From the NCBI GenBank assembly GCA_944363795.1, contig CALVVG010000003.1, positions 1-44,990 on the forward strand: 44,990 bases of DNA, read 5' to 3'. Below are positions 17,266-26,309 of the stretch, piece after piece (within the stretch, counting starts at the first letter, position 1; each line of letters opens with the position of its first letter). The position numbers and the translations under genes are program-made. The notes below the pieces were generated by a model. That model ran no database searches. It worked only from the letters and a program-made list of their open reading frames with translations, and was not told where the DNA came from. The DNA comes from an uncultured Bacilli bacterium. Lineage in GTDB: Bacteria; Bacillota_I; Bacilli_A; RF39; UBA660.

Positions 17266-18273
17266 ATGAAAGTAAGTGTAATTGTTCCTATATATAACGA
17301 AGGTGAATATTTAGCAAATTGTTTAAATTCATTAGTTAATCAATCGTTATCGGATATAGAAATTATTGCAGTAGATGATTGCTCTACAGATAATAGTTTT
17401 AAAGTTTTAAAAGAATATGAAACAAAATATCCGAATAAAATACGAATTTTTCGAAATGAAAAAAATTGTGGTGTAGGATATTCAAGAAATGTTGGTTTAA
17501 AAAATGCTAAGGGTACATATATAGGTTTTGTTGATAGTGATGATTATATAAGTAAAAACATGTATGAAGATATGTATAATGCTGCCTTAATAAACAATTA
17601 TCCGGATATTGTTACTACTAGAATAGTATTTACTAATAATGATGAATATTTAAATATGAAATTTCAACATATGTATAACGGATATGCTTATAATCCAATA
17701 GAAAAACCTTTTAAAGTTTTAGAAGAATCACCAACAGTTTGTAATAAAATTTATTTGCATTCATTTATTAGAAAATCACAATTTTTAGTAGGAAAACGTT
17801 GGGAAGATGTTCATTTTAGTTATGCTAGTTTATTTAATGCATCAAAAGTAGTAGATACTAGTAGTACTGGCTATTTTTACCGAAAAATAGATAATAGGGG
17901 TATGCACTCACTTGGCTATAAACCTCATAATCATTTATATGATATATTTGATATATTAGATGCTATTACAACTGATACAAAGAAAACTGGTAGATATGAA
18001 AAATTACAAAAAGAAATATTGTTAGTGCAAATTAAATATATTTTGATAAGAATGTATGAGGTTTTAAATTGGAAAATATCGGAAGAAGAAAAAGAAAAAA
18101 TAATTTGGCAAATGCATAAAATAACAAAAGAAAAATATATTGATTGGCGAACACTAAATTATGAATATTTATCTTCTATAATTGGTATATTGGATTTAGA
18201 AAAAATAGAAAATATAATAAATAAAAAAGAAAAGTTACTAAGTGAAAATAACACTTTAAATAGGGGGAATTAA
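17266..18273 (+). CDS. Family 2 glycosyltransferase
   Basis: A 335-residue GT-A fold enzyme. The N-terminus VSVIVPIYNEGEYLANCLNSL, the nucleotide-site motif IIAVDDCSTDNSF and the metal-binding GFVDSDDYIS are typical of GT2 enzymes that build cell-surface glycans or decorate wall polymers. No transmembrane helix is visible, so it works at the inner membrane face or in the cytoplasm. The sugar and acceptor cannot be predicted. It is followed one base later by an uncharacterised gene in the same operon. Confidence 0.88.
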   Translation: MKVSVIVPIYNEGEYLANCLNSLVNQSLSDIEIIAVDDCSTDNSFKVLKEYETKYPNKIRIFRNEKNCGVGYSRNVGLKNAKGTYIGFVDSDDYISKNMYEDMYNAALINNYPDIVTTRIVFTNNDEYLNMKFQHMYNGYAYNPIEKPFKVLEESPTVCNKIYLHSFIRKSQFLVGKRWEDVHFSYASLFNASKVVDTSSTGYFYRKIDNRGMHSLGYKPHNHLYDIFDILDAITTDTKKTGRYEKLQKEILLVQIKYILIRMYEVLNWKISEEEKEKIIWQMHKITKEKYIDWRTLNYEYLSSIIGILDLEKIENIINKKEKLLSENNTLNRGN

Positions 18274-18274
18274 A

Positions 18275-19180
18275 ATGATAAAAAATATTGATCCGAGAGT
18301 TTTTCATGTAATAGATAAAATTTATTATGCTAAATTATTACAAAGCAGTCAAAATAAGTTATCTTTACAAAAAACACAAGAATTGGATTTTGAAAAAAAT
18401 GTTAATGAATTAAATAGTATATTACATTCATTACTATTTAGTATTAGCCAAAATATTGATACAAACGAATTATTTAATCAATTAGTAAAAATAGCCGATT
18501 TAAATATTCCAATAGTTACTGAAATTTTGAAAAAATATAATTATCAAAGGAATATTGATGCTGCAATTATTAAGTTTATTGGTGGTCAAAATTTACAATT
18601 AGAAGAACATAGTTTGCTAGAATGTTATATTAGACAAAATACACTAGATAATGATGTAGAAGCAATATTTGATAAATGTTTGAATAATGTTTTTAATCAA
18701 AATTATGAAATTGATTATGAATTATTTAAAATACTATTTATAAAATATAGATTACAAAAATTCAAAAATCAAAATATTAATGTAAATAATTATTGGAATT
18801 CTTTGTATAATCAATCGTTATCAGTAAATGAATCGATGATTAAAGATCTTTTTACTGCAAATAATATCTTGGCAATTATAAATATATTTTATATATTAAA
18901 AAAGTTAGAACAAAATAAATTAAATTTTGTAGATGATGATTTGTATCAAGAAAATAAAGAGTTATTTATTGAAAATGTAGTTGCTCAATATGATGCTATA
19001 GAATGTAGTTTAAATTATTTATACAATATTGGAATTTTTTTGAAAGATGAAGTTAGGTATCGTGATCAACAAACAAGTTTACTTAGAATAATTCAAGAAA
19101 ATGATAATAATTATAATAAACAGGAAACTAATTCAAACATTCAATATTTAAGTAAGTATCGTAAAAAAAAATGCTGTTAA
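18275..19180 (+). CDS. Hypothetical helical protein
   Basis: A 301-residue protein rich in Asn, Leu, Ile and Lys, with predicted long helices throughout and no signal peptide or membrane segment. It ends in YRKKKCC, a basic stretch with two terminal cysteines. An AGGGGG ribosome site lies at the end of the glycosyltransferase gene. Co-translation with the glycosyltransferase suggests a joint role, but no family is recognised and no catalytic motif is seen. Confidence 0.65.
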   Translation: MIKNIDPRVFHVIDKIYYAKLLQSSQNKLSLQKTQELDFEKNVNELNSILHSLLFSISQNIDTNELFNQLVKIADLNIPIVTEILKKYNYQRNIDAAIIKFIGGQNLQLEEHSLLECYIRQNTLDNDVEAIFDKCLNNVFNQNYEIDYELFKILFIKYRLQKFKNQNINVNNYWNSLYNQSLSVNESMIKDLFTANNILAIINIFYILKKLEQNKLNFVDDDLYQENKELFIENVVAQYDAIECSLNYLYNIGIFLKDEVRYRDQQTSLLRIIQENDNNYNKQETNSNIQYLSKYRKKKCC

Positions 19181-19241
19181 CAATTATAAAATAATTATAC
19201 TTGAGTTTTAATTTATAGGATATCATTTAGCTGGGGGTAAA

Positions 19242-19601
19242 ATGAAAATTAATGAAGTTTGCCCTAAAATATAATTTGTCATCTGAAACTTTAAAGTATT
19301 ATGAAAAAATTGGTTTAATTGAAAAAGTTGCTAAAAAATCAGGTATTAGAGATTATAAAGATGAAGATTTAGAAAGAATAAGTTTTATAATTTGTATGAA
19401 ACATGCTGGATTAAGCTTAGAGGATATAAAAAAATTTATTGATTTAAATAAATTGGGAGATACGACATTGGATGACAGATTAAAATACTAGGAAGACAAA
19501 GACAAATATTATGTTCAGAGATAAAAGCTAAAAATGAAACATTAATTTATTTAAATTATAAAATTAATCTTTATCAGCAAAAGCTAAATAAAAATTTTTA
19601 A
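19242..19601 (+). pseudogene. Frameshifted MerR-family regulator
   Basis: Three reading-frame segments together encode a MerR-type regulator. The ATG at 19242 (after GGGGGT) reads MKINE and then shifts. 19252-19485 encodes FALKYNLSSETLKYYEKIGLI...RDYKDEDLERISFI, the helix-turn-helix and wing of MerR proteins. A second single-base loss in an A run near 19480-19485 moves the coiled C-terminal helix (ILGRQRQILCSEIKAKNETLIYLNYKINLY) into another frame, ending at 19601. Two independent single-base shifts indicate a decayed gene, unless both are assembly errors. A functional MerR would bind as a dimer near its own promoter. Confidence 0.75.
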
Positions 19602-19609
19602 AATTTTTG

Positions 19610-19643
19610 ACGAAATTTAAAAGCATTTCGTTTTTTTTTTTTT
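19610..19643 (+). terminator. Intrinsic terminator after the MerR pseudogene
   Basis: ACGAAAT (19610-19616) pairs with ATTTCGT (19625-19631) and runs into 13 T (19631-19643). Confidence 0.85.
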
Positions 19644-19672
19644 GACTTAGAATTAACTTTAACTGATATAAT
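19642..19672 (+). promoter_or_regulatory. Promoter of the DUF362 gene
   Basis: TTGACT (19642-19647) and an extended -10 TGATATAAT (TATAAT at 19667-19672) are 19 bases apart. The -35 box begins inside the T run of the preceding terminator. Confidence 0.6.
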
Positions 19673-19704
19673 ATAAATGTATTAAAATAAAGGAGACATA
19701 AATT

Positions 19705-20589
19705 ATGGAAAAATCAAAAGTATATTTTATTAAAGATATTAGTTCAGAGAATATTATAAAAGCATATAATGCTTTAAACAAAAAATTGGAAGGAAGAATT
19801 GCTATTAAAGTGCATTCTGGAGAAGCTGGAAATCAAAATTATTTAAAACCAGATTTTATTAAAGATATTGTTAATTATGTTAATGGAACAGTTGTCGAAT
19901 GTAATACCGCTTATGAGGGGGCTAGAAATACTACGGAAAAGCATCGTGAATTGCTTAAAGTTCATGAGTGGAATAAATATTTTTTATTTGATTTAATGGA
20001 TGCCGAAGGACCTGATTTAGAACTTGAAGTTCCAAATGGTATAATTTTAAAGAAAAATTATGTTGGTAAAGATTTAGCTAAATATGATTCTTTACTCGTA
20101 CTTTCGCATTTTAAAGGACACGCTATGGGAGGATACGGTGGAGCATTAAAACAACTTTCGATAGGTTGCGCATCATCTGCTGGTAAAACATTAATTCATA
20201 CTGCAGGTACAACAGATAATCAATATGAATTATTTAATAATTTACCTGAACAAGATAGATTTTTAGAAGCTATGGCAGATGCTGCATCAAGTGTAGTAAA
20301 TCATTTTAATGGTAATGCTATTTATATTAATATAATGAAAAATATTTCAGTAGATTGTGATTGTGACGGAAATGCATCTGCACCATGTATGCAAGATATT
20401 GGAATTCTTGCTAGTCTTGATCCTGTTGCTGTAGATCAAGCTTGCTTAGATTTGGTATATAATTCCAATGATTCTGGTAAAGATAAATTAATAAAAAGAA
20501 TTGAATCTTTACATGGTATTCATACAGTTGAAGCAGCTGCTAAATTAGGCATTGGATCACGAGAATATGAATTAATAAATGTTGATTAA
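19705..20589 (+). CDS. DUF362 domain protein
   Basis: A 294-residue soluble protein of the DUF362 family. Family hallmarks are AIKVHSGEAGNQNYLKP, LLVLSHFKGHAMGGYGGALKQLSIGC and, near the end, CDCDGNASAPCMQDIGILASLDPVAVDQACLDLVY. Longer members have a ferredoxin-like 4Fe-4S domain, which this one lacks. The conserved cysteines (GC, CDCDG, APC) suggest metal or cluster binding. The true reaction of the family is unclear. It stands alone with its own promoter and terminator. The MerR pseudogene just upstream might once have regulated it. Confidence 0.88.
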   Translation: MEKSKVYFIKDISSENIIKAYNALNKKLEGRIAIKVHSGEAGNQNYLKPDFIKDIVNYVNGTVVECNTAYEGARNTTEKHRELLKVHEWNKYFLFDLMDAEGPDLELEVPNGIILKKNYVGKDLAKYDSLLVLSHFKGHAMGGYGGALKQLSIGCASSAGKTLIHTAGTTDNQYELFNNLPEQDRFLEAMADAASSVVNHFNGNAIYINIMKNISVDCDCDGNASAPCMQDIGILASLDPVAVDQACLDLVYNSNDSGKDKLIKRIESLHGIHTVEAAAKLGIGSREYELINVD

Positions 20590-20594
20590 TAAGT

Positions 20595-20621
20595 AAACTG
20601 TCTAGTAATTAGGCAGTTTTT
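20595..20621 (+). terminator. Intrinsic terminator after the DUF362 gene
   Basis: AAACTGTCT (20595-20603) pairs with AGGCAGTTT (20611-20619), with one G-U pair, followed by T. Confidence 0.8.
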
Positions 20622-20693
20622 AATTACAATATTGTAATTATTAATATATAATGGTAAAATTAATATATAGTTTTAATAAGAAAAGGGATTATA

Positions 20694-21305
20694 TTGAAAA
20701 ATTTAAAATGGATAATATTATTTATTAGCTTAATTTTATTTTTGGCAATAACTGAAAATGTGTTTGCTAATGAAATAACCCAATTAGACATTATTGGATA
20801 TAATTTTATATCTAAAAACTTTATTACAGTTTCACTAACACCTTTAGTTAAATTTTTTACTAATTTTGGCAGTATTATTTTTTTATTGCCAACTACACTT
20901 TTATTGGCGTTAATAATTAAAAGTAAAAAAATTAGCTTAAATATTTTTATTAATTTAATATTTATTACACTAATTAATCAAATTTTAAAATTTATTGTTC
21001 AAAGACCTAGGCCCAGTGATTTTCAACTTGTTAATGAAACAGGTTATAGCTTTCCATCGGGACATACAATGATTAGTGTTGCTTTTTATGGATATTTAAT
21101 ATATCTGATTTATAATTATATTCATTTAAAAATTTTAAAATGGATATTAATAATTTTTTTGTTAATTTTAATTATTGCTATTGGAATAAGTAGAATTTAT
21201 TTAGGTGTTCATTATACTAGTGATGTTCTAGCAGGACTTTTGATAACTATAGCATATTTAATAATATTTATTAATATTAGTAATAAGTGGATTAAGGAAA
21301 AGTGA
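20694..21305 (+). CDS. PAP2-family lipid phosphatase
   Basis: A 203-residue polytopic membrane phosphatase with the three-part PAP2 active site: KFIVQRPRP, FPSGH and SRIYLGVHYTSD. Such enzymes dephosphorylate undecaprenyl diphosphate or phosphatidylglycerol phosphate at the outer membrane face. It starts at a TTG (20694) behind AAAAGGGA, and the first helix resembles a signal peptide. The next gene, four bases on, is a DgkA-type kinase, so the pair probably acts on undecaprenol-type lipids in carrier recycling. That substrate is inferred from the neighbour. Confidence 0.88.
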   Translation: MKNLKWIILFISLILFLAITENVFANEITQLDIIGYNFISKNFITVSLTPLVKFFTNFGSIIFLLPTTLLLALIIKSKKISLNIFINLIFITLINQILKFIVQRPRPSDFQLVNETGYSFPSGHTMISVAFYGYLIYLIYNYIHLKILKWILIIFLLILIIAIGISRIYLGVHYTSDVLAGLLITIAYLIIFINISNKWIKEK

Positions 21306-21309
21306 TTAT

Positions 21310-21672
21310 ATGAAAAATAAAAGTTTAATAAATAGTTTTAAGTTTGCATTTGAAGGAATAGGTTCTTCCTTTAAAACGGAAAGAAATATGAAAATTCATG
21401 TTACTATAATGTTATTAGTAATAATAAGCGGTATTTTCTTAAAAATTAGTATATTAGAGTGGATTATTTGTGTATTTTGCTTTGCCTTTGTTATTGGCGC
21501 CGAAATGTTTAATACAGCAATTGAAAAGGTTGTAGATATTGCTATGCCCCAAAAAGATCCTCGAGTTAAATTGGCCAAAGATATTTCTGCGGGTGGAGTT
21601 TTGGTTTTTGCTATAGCATCTGCTATAATTGGAGTGATAATTTTTTTACCTAAAATACTTGAATTAATCTAG
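21310..21672 (+). CDS. dgkA: Diacylglycerol/undecaprenol kinase
   Basis: A 120-residue small integral-membrane kinase with three helices. The active-site segment GAEMFNTAIEKVVDIAM and the N-terminal FKTERNMKIH match the DgkA family. Gram-positive members prefer undecaprenol, giving undecaprenyl phosphate for wall synthesis, so the undecaprenol kinase role is more likely than diacylglycerol recycling. It lies four bases after the PAP2 phosphatase gene. Confidence 0.92.
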   Translation: MKNKSLINSFKFAFEGIGSSFKTERNMKIHVTIMLLVIISGIFLKISILEWIICVFCFAFVIGAEMFNTAIEKVVDIAMPQKDPRVKLAKDISAGGVLVFAIASAIIGVIIFLPKILELI

Positions 21673-21728
21673 AATTAAATAATTATTTAAATATATTTAT
21701 TTATTTATTTTTTTATACTCAAAAATAT

Positions 21729-21811
21729 TATACCCAAATAATAATTGACATTAATAATATTGTTTGATAACATAAATTGATAATAAAACACTAATTATAT
21801 TTTTGGGTATA
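21729..21811. promoter_or_regulatory. uvrB promoter flanked by an inverted repeat
   Basis: TTGACA (21745-21750), 17 bases and TAACAT (21768-21773, extended by TG) make a strong promoter. It is bracketed by the inverted repeat TATACCCAAA (21729-21738) and TTTGGGTATA (21802-21811). The arms could be operator half-sites or a long 5' leader structure. No recognisable DinR/LexA SOS box was seen. Confidence 0.55.
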
Positions 21812-21860
21812 TATAACATAATAATAAATATTAAAGCAATATTATAGGAGATGGTCTTAA

Positions 21861-23804
21861 ATGTTTGAATTAGTATCTAATTATAAACCAAGTGGAGATC
21901 AACCAGAAGCAATTAAAAAGCTTACTGAAGGTATTATAAATGGTAAAAAGGAGCAAGTTTTATTAGGAGCAACTGGAACAGGAAAAACATTTACAATTGC
22001 CAATGTGATAAAAAATGTTAATAAACCAACTTTAGTGTTAGCCCATAATAAAACTCTTGCTGGTCAACTTTATGCCGAGTTAAAAGAGTTTTTTCCAAAT
22101 AATCATGTTGAATATTTTGTATCATATTATGATTATTATCAACCAGAAGCTTATGTTCCTAGTAGTGATACTTATATTGAAAAAGACGCTTCGATAAATG
22201 ATGAAATTGATGAATTAAGACATGCAGCAACATCAGCTTTAATTAATTATAAAGATGTAATTGTAGTTGCTTCTGTATCTTGTATTTATGGTATCGGTGA
22301 AAAAGAAGAATATGAAAAAAATATGCTTATATTAAATATTGGTGATAAAATATCTAGGAATAAAATTTTAAATCGTTTGATAGATATGACATATGAAAGA
22401 AGTGATTTAGACTTTCATCGAGGTACTTTTAGAGTAAGAGGAAATAATATAGATATAATTCCTGTAAATGAAAAAGTCAGTGGGATAAGAATTACTTTAG
22501 AGGAAGATGTTATTGACTCTATAGTTTTATTTGATCCACTAACTGGGGTTGTTACAAAAAACAAAAAAAGTATAACTATTTCGCCGGCTTCGCATTTTGT
22601 TACCAGTAAAGAAAAATTAGATATAGCTATTGAGCGAATTGAAAAAGAATTAAAGGATCGTTTAGAGGTATTAAAAAAAGAAAATAAATTAATTGAAGAA
22701 CAAAGGCTTAGAGAAAGAACTAATTATGATATTGAAATGTTGCGAGAAACAGGTTTTTGTAATGGCGTAGAAAATTATTCTAGACATTTGGCATTACGAG
22801 ATGAAGGAGAAACACCAAGTTGTTTAATAGATTTTTTTCCAAAAGATTTTTTATTAGTAGTAGATGAATCACATGTTACACTTCCACAAGTGCGGGGAAT
22901 GTATAATGGGGATAGAATGCGTAAACAAACATTAGTTGATTATGGATTCCGTTTGCCTAGTGCTTTAGATAATCGACCATTAACATTTTCAGAATTTGAA
23001 AACCATATAAATCAAGCGATATATGTTTCAGCAACACCTGGTGATTATGAATTAGAAAAAACTAATGGAGAATATGTTGAGCAAATAATTAGACCAACAG
23101 GATTATTAGACCCTATAATTGAAGTGAGAAAAACAGAAGGTCAAATAGATGATATTATTGCTGAAATAAAAGATAAAATAGAAAAAAATGAACGAGTATT
23201 AATTACAACACTAACTATAAGAATGAGTGAAGAATTAACTAATTATTTGAAAGAAATGAATATTAAAGTAGCATATTTACATAGTGAAATCAAAACTTTA
23301 GAAAGACTAAAAATAATTCAAGATTTAAGATTGGGTACTTATGATTGTGTTGTTGGTATTAATCTTTTGCGAGAAGGACTTGATATACCTGAAGTTAGTT
23401 TAATTTGTATTTTAGATGCCGATAAACAAGGATTTTTAAGAAGTAGTAGAAGTTTAATTCAAACAATTGGTAGATGTGCTCGAAATGAAAATGGTAAAGT
23501 AATAATGTATGCTGATACTGTAAGTGAAGCAATGCAAATAGCAATTACAGAAACTAAAAGAAGAAGAGAAATACAAGAAAAATATAATAAAGAACATGGT
23601 ATTATTCCTAAAACTATTACGAAAGAAATAAAAGAAGTAGTTTCTAATGATATTGTAACGGAAAAGAAAAAGAAAGTTAGTAAAAAAGAAAAAGAAAAGA
23701 TGATTTTAAAAATAGAAGATGAAATGAAAGAAGCTGCTAAAAATTTAGATTTTGAAAGAGCGATGGAATTAAGAGATATACTATTTGAGTTGAAAGGTAT
23801 TTAA
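21861..23804 (+). CDS. uvrB: Excinuclease ABC subunit B
   Basis: A 647-residue damage-verifying helicase-like subunit of nucleotide excision repair. Walker A is [12 protein letters not shown] (residues 34-45). [12 protein letters not shown] is the beta-hairpin that probes damage. [10 protein letters not shown] carries the DEAD-like Walker B, and SATPGDYE and QTIGRCARN are helicase motifs III and VI. The C-terminal UVR domain [15 protein letters not shown] binds UvrC. AGGAGAT precedes the ATG. It is unlinked to uvrA (5233) and monocistronic, since a separate promoter follows. Confidence 0.97.
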   Translation: MFELVSNYKPSGDQPEAIKKLTEGIINGKKEQVLLGATGTGKTFTIANVIKNVNKPTLVLAHNKTLAGQLYAELKEFFPNNHVEYFVSYYDYYQPEAYVPSSDTYIEKDASINDEIDELRHAATSALINYKDVIVVASVSCIYGIGEKEEYEKNMLILNIGDKISRNKILNRLIDMTYERSDLDFHRGTFRVRGNNIDIIPVNEKVSGIRITLEEDVIDSIVLFDPLTGVVTKNKKSITISPASHFVTSKEKLDIAIERIEKELKDRLEVLKKENKLIEEQRLRERTNYDIEMLRETGFCNGVENYSRHLALRDEGETPSCLIDFFPKDFLLVVDESHVTLPQVRGMYNGDRMRKQTLVDYGFRLPSALDNRPLTFSEFENHINQAIYVSATPGDYELEKTNGEYVEQIIRPTGLLDPIIEVRKTEGQIDDIIAEIKDKIEKNERVLITTLTIRMSEELTNYLKEMNIKVAYLHSEIKTLERLKIIQDLRLGTYDCVVGINLLREGLDIPEVSLICILDADKQGFLRSSRSLIQTIGRCARNENGKVIMYADTVSEAMQIAITETKRRREIQEKYNKEHGIIPKTITKEIKEVVSNDIVTEKKKKVSKKEKEKMILKIEDEMKEAAKNLDFERAMELRDILFELKGI

Positions 23805-23819
23805 AAAAGCTTAAGTTTA

Positions 23820-23828
23820 TGGTAAAAT
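23820..23828 (+). promoter_or_regulatory. Extended -10 upstream of the pyrophosphatase gene
   Basis: TGGTAAAAT fits the extended -10 pattern and is followed by AGAGGTGG before the ATG at 23852. Confidence 0.45.
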
Positions 23829-23851
23829 CAATGAAGTAAAGAGGTGGATGT

Positions 23852-25471
23852 ATGACAACTTTTATATTTGGACATAAAAATCCTGATACTGATACAGTTT
23901 GTTCAAGTATAGCATTATCTTATTTAAAAAATGAATTAGGAGGTAAAACTGTTCCTAAAGTATTGGGAAATATTAACGAAGAAACAAAATTTGTTTTAAA
24001 TTATTTTAATATACCCGTTCCTAATTATTTAAATGACGTACGAGTAAGAATTAAAAATATTAAATATGATAAAAAAGCATATATTAATGAAAATTCGTCG
24101 ATAAATGAGGCATTTAAATTAATGCAAAAACAAAATATTACTGCTATTCCTTTAATAGATGAAAAGAAAAAATTAACTGGATATGTTACTTTAAAAGAAA
24201 TAGCTCGTTATTTAATTAATGGTAATAAAGAAATGGTATCGACAACTTTGGATAATATTGTTGAAACATTAAATGCTAAAATAATTGTTAAAAATGATGA
24301 TATAATTGATGGAAATATATTGATAGCAGGTTTACAAGATAAAACATTTCAAAAAGAAGTTGATTTATCCACAAATGATATTTTAATTGTTGGAGATCGT
24401 TATAAAATTTTAGAATATGCAATATCTTGTAAAGTAAAATTAATTATATTACCTTTAAACATTGAATTAGATAAAAAAATATTATCTAAAGCTGAACGTA
24501 ACAATGTGAATATTATTGCATCTGCATTTAATAGTTATCAAATAGCAAATAAAATTATATTAAGTAACTTTATTAAAAGTATTAATACTAATAAAAATCC
24601 AATTACAGTTCATAATGATGACTATTTTACAGACTTTAAAACTATGACACATAAAGTAAATCATACTAATTATCCAATAATAAACAATAAAGATGAATGC
24701 CTAGGGTTAATTAGATTAACTGGTCCTAATGAATATGAAAAACAAAAAGTTATTTTGGTAGATCATAATAATTTAGCCCAATCAGTAGATGGAATTGAAG
24801 AAGCGGACATATTAGAAATAATCGATCATCACAATTTGGGAGCTATTGGAACTACTGTTCCAATTAATTTTAGATCTAAACCAGTAGGATGTACATCCAC
24901 TATGATATATGATATGTTTATTGAAAATAAAGTAACTATTCCCAAAAATATTGCAGGTATAATGCTATCTGCTATATTATCTGATACTTTATTATTAACT
25001 AGTCCTACAACTACAGAAGATGACCGCTTTGTGGCTGTTAAACTTGCTAGTATTGCTAAAGTGGATATCGATAAGTATGGTACAGAAATGTTAAAAGCAG
25101 CAAGTTCTATCGCCGGTAAAAGTGTTGAAGAATTGATAAAAATGGATTTTAAATCATTTGTAGTTGGTTCTAAAAATTTAGGTATTGGTCAAATAATGAC
25201 AATGGATTTTGAAGGAATAAAAGAAAAAATCACTGAATTTGTAAATAAATTAAATGAAATGGCTAATACTAATTATAGTAATGTAGCAATTTTTGTAACG
25301 GATATTATAAAAAATGGTTCTTATGTAATATATGATGAAAAATCTGAAGATATAATTGCTGAAAGTTTTGGAATAAAAAATATTTATCAAGGTGTATTTT
25401 TACCAAAATTGGTTTCTCGAAAAAAACAAATTTTGCCAAGCATTTTGAATACTATTGATACAGAAAATTAG
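23852..25471 (+). CDS. ppaC: CBS-domain manganese-dependent inorganic pyrophosphatase
   Basis: A 539-residue family II pyrophosphatase that drives biosynthesis by hydrolysing pyrophosphate. The DHH catalytic domain starts FGHKNPDTDTVCSS (H8, D12, D14 metal ligands), is interrupted, and resumes with VDHNNLAQSVDG and EIIDHHNLG. The roughly 180-residue insert has two CBS segments (INENSSINEAFKLMQK, TDFKTMTHKVNHTNYPII) around a DRTGG-like segment. In related enzymes this insert binds adenine nucleotides and regulates activity. The C-terminal DHHA2 domain ends with FLPKLVSRKKQILP. Confidence 0.93.
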   Translation: MTTFIFGHKNPDTDTVCSSIALSYLKNELGGKTVPKVLGNINEETKFVLNYFNIPVPNYLNDVRVRIKNIKYDKKAYINENSSINEAFKLMQKQNITAIPLIDEKKKLTGYVTLKEIARYLINGNKEMVSTTLDNIVETLNAKIIVKNDDIIDGNILIAGLQDKTFQKEVDLSTNDILIVGDRYKILEYAISCKVKLIILPLNIELDKKILSKAERNNVNIIASAFNSYQIANKIILSNFIKSINTNKNPITVHNDDYFTDFKTMTHKVNHTNYPIINNKDECLGLIRLTGPNEYEKQKVILVDHNNLAQSVDGIEEADILEIIDHHNLGAIGTTVPINFRSKPVGCTSTMIYDMFIENKVTIPKNIAGIMLSAILSDTLLLTSPTTTEDDRFVAVKLASIAKVDIDKYGTEMLKAASSIAGKSVEELIKMDFKSFVVGSKNLGIGQIMTMDFEGIKEKITEFVNKLNEMANTNYSNVAIFVTDIIKNGSYVIYDEKSEDIIAESFGIKNIYQGVFLPKLVSRKKQILPSILNTIDTEN

Positions 25472-25478
25472 GTGATTT

Positions 25479-26234
25479 ATGAAAGCTTTGATAACAGGTG
25501 CTTCTAGCGGAATAGGTAAAGCAATGGCTTATGAATTAGCAAATCGTAATGTTGACTTAATATTAGTTGCTAGAAGTAAAGATAAATTAGAAAAAATAAA
25601 AAATGACTTAAATGTTAATGTTAAAATAATCGTATTAGATTTAATCAAAGAAAAAAATGTATTTAAACTTTATGATATTATAAAAGACGAAAATGTAGAT
25701 ATTTTAATTAATAATGCTGGATTTGGTCTTTTTGGAACATTTGATAAAACTGATTTAAGTAGAGAATTAGAAATGATTGATTTAAATATCAGAGCTTATC
25801 ATATTTTAACTAAATTATTTTTAAAGAATTTTTTAAAAAGGAAACACGGTTATATTTTAAATGTATGCTCCAGTGCAGGTTTTATGGCTGGACCTCGTTT
25901 AAGTACTTATTATGCTACTAAAAATTATGTGACAAAATTGACTATAGCTATTAATGAAGAACTTCGTCAAAAAGGAAGTAAGGTTTGTATTTCAGCTTTA
26001 TGTCCTGGTCCAGTCAATACTAATTTTAATAAGGTTGCCCATGGAAAATTTGCAATAAAAGAAATAGATCCTCAGAGAGTTGCAAAATATGCTATCGATA
26101 AAATGTTTAAGAAAAAAATGCTTATTGTTCCAACATTAAAAATGAAATTGACATTATTTTTTAGTAGATTTGTACCTTACCGTTTACAATTATTAATAGC
26201 CTATCATATTCAAGGAAGAAAGATAAGTAAATGA
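25479..26234 (+). CDS. Short-chain dehydrogenase/reductase
   Basis: A 251-residue classical SDR oxidoreductase. ALITGASSGIGKAMA is the NAD(P)-binding glycine motif, NNAGFGLFG supports the fold, and the Ser, Tyr and Lys of NVCSSAG and YYATKNY form the catalytic site. The Arg of LVARSK after strand 2 suggests NADPH. The substrate is unknown; family members with this SALCPGPVNT stretch are often annotated DltE/YqjQ-like. It follows the pyrophosphatase gene by seven bases with its own GGTG ribosome site, so it is probably cotranscribed. Confidence 0.88.
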   Translation: MKALITGASSGIGKAMAYELANRNVDLILVARSKDKLEKIKNDLNVNVKIIVLDLIKEKNVFKLYDIIKDENVDILINNAGFGLFGTFDKTDLSRELEMIDLNIRAYHILTKLFLKNFLKRKHGYILNVCSSAGFMAGPRLSTYYATKNYVTKLTIAINEELRQKGSKVCISALCPGPVNTNFNKVAHGKFAIKEIDPQRVAKYAIDKMFKKKMLIVPTLKMKLTLFFSRFVPYRLQLLIAYHIQGRKISK

Positions 26235-26247
26235 TTCATAAAAATTT

Positions 26248-26281
26248 AATCTGAAAAGATTGATTTTTTTTTTTTTTTTTT
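26248..26281 (+). terminator. Terminator with an 18-T tail overlapping a promoter
   Basis: AATCT-GAAA-AGATT (26248-26261) is followed by 18 T (26264-26281). The same T run forms the spacer of the next gene's promoter. Confidence 0.7.
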
Positions 26282-26288
26282 GTATAAT
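26260..26288 (+). promoter_or_regulatory. Poly-T-spacer promoter, probably phase-variable
   Basis: TTGATT (26260-26265) and TATAAT (26283-26288) have exactly 17 bases between them, of which 16 are T and the last is G. Homopolymer length changes during replication would alter the spacing and so switch transcription of the surface gene at 26310. Confidence 0.65.
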
Positions 26289-26309
26289 GGGGAAAATAGA
26301 GGTGTACCC

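Noticed and set aside
26280..26309. TTG start at 26280 for the surface gene
   Set aside because: It lies before the -10 box of the only visible promoter; the ATG at 26310 starts a clear signal anchor.
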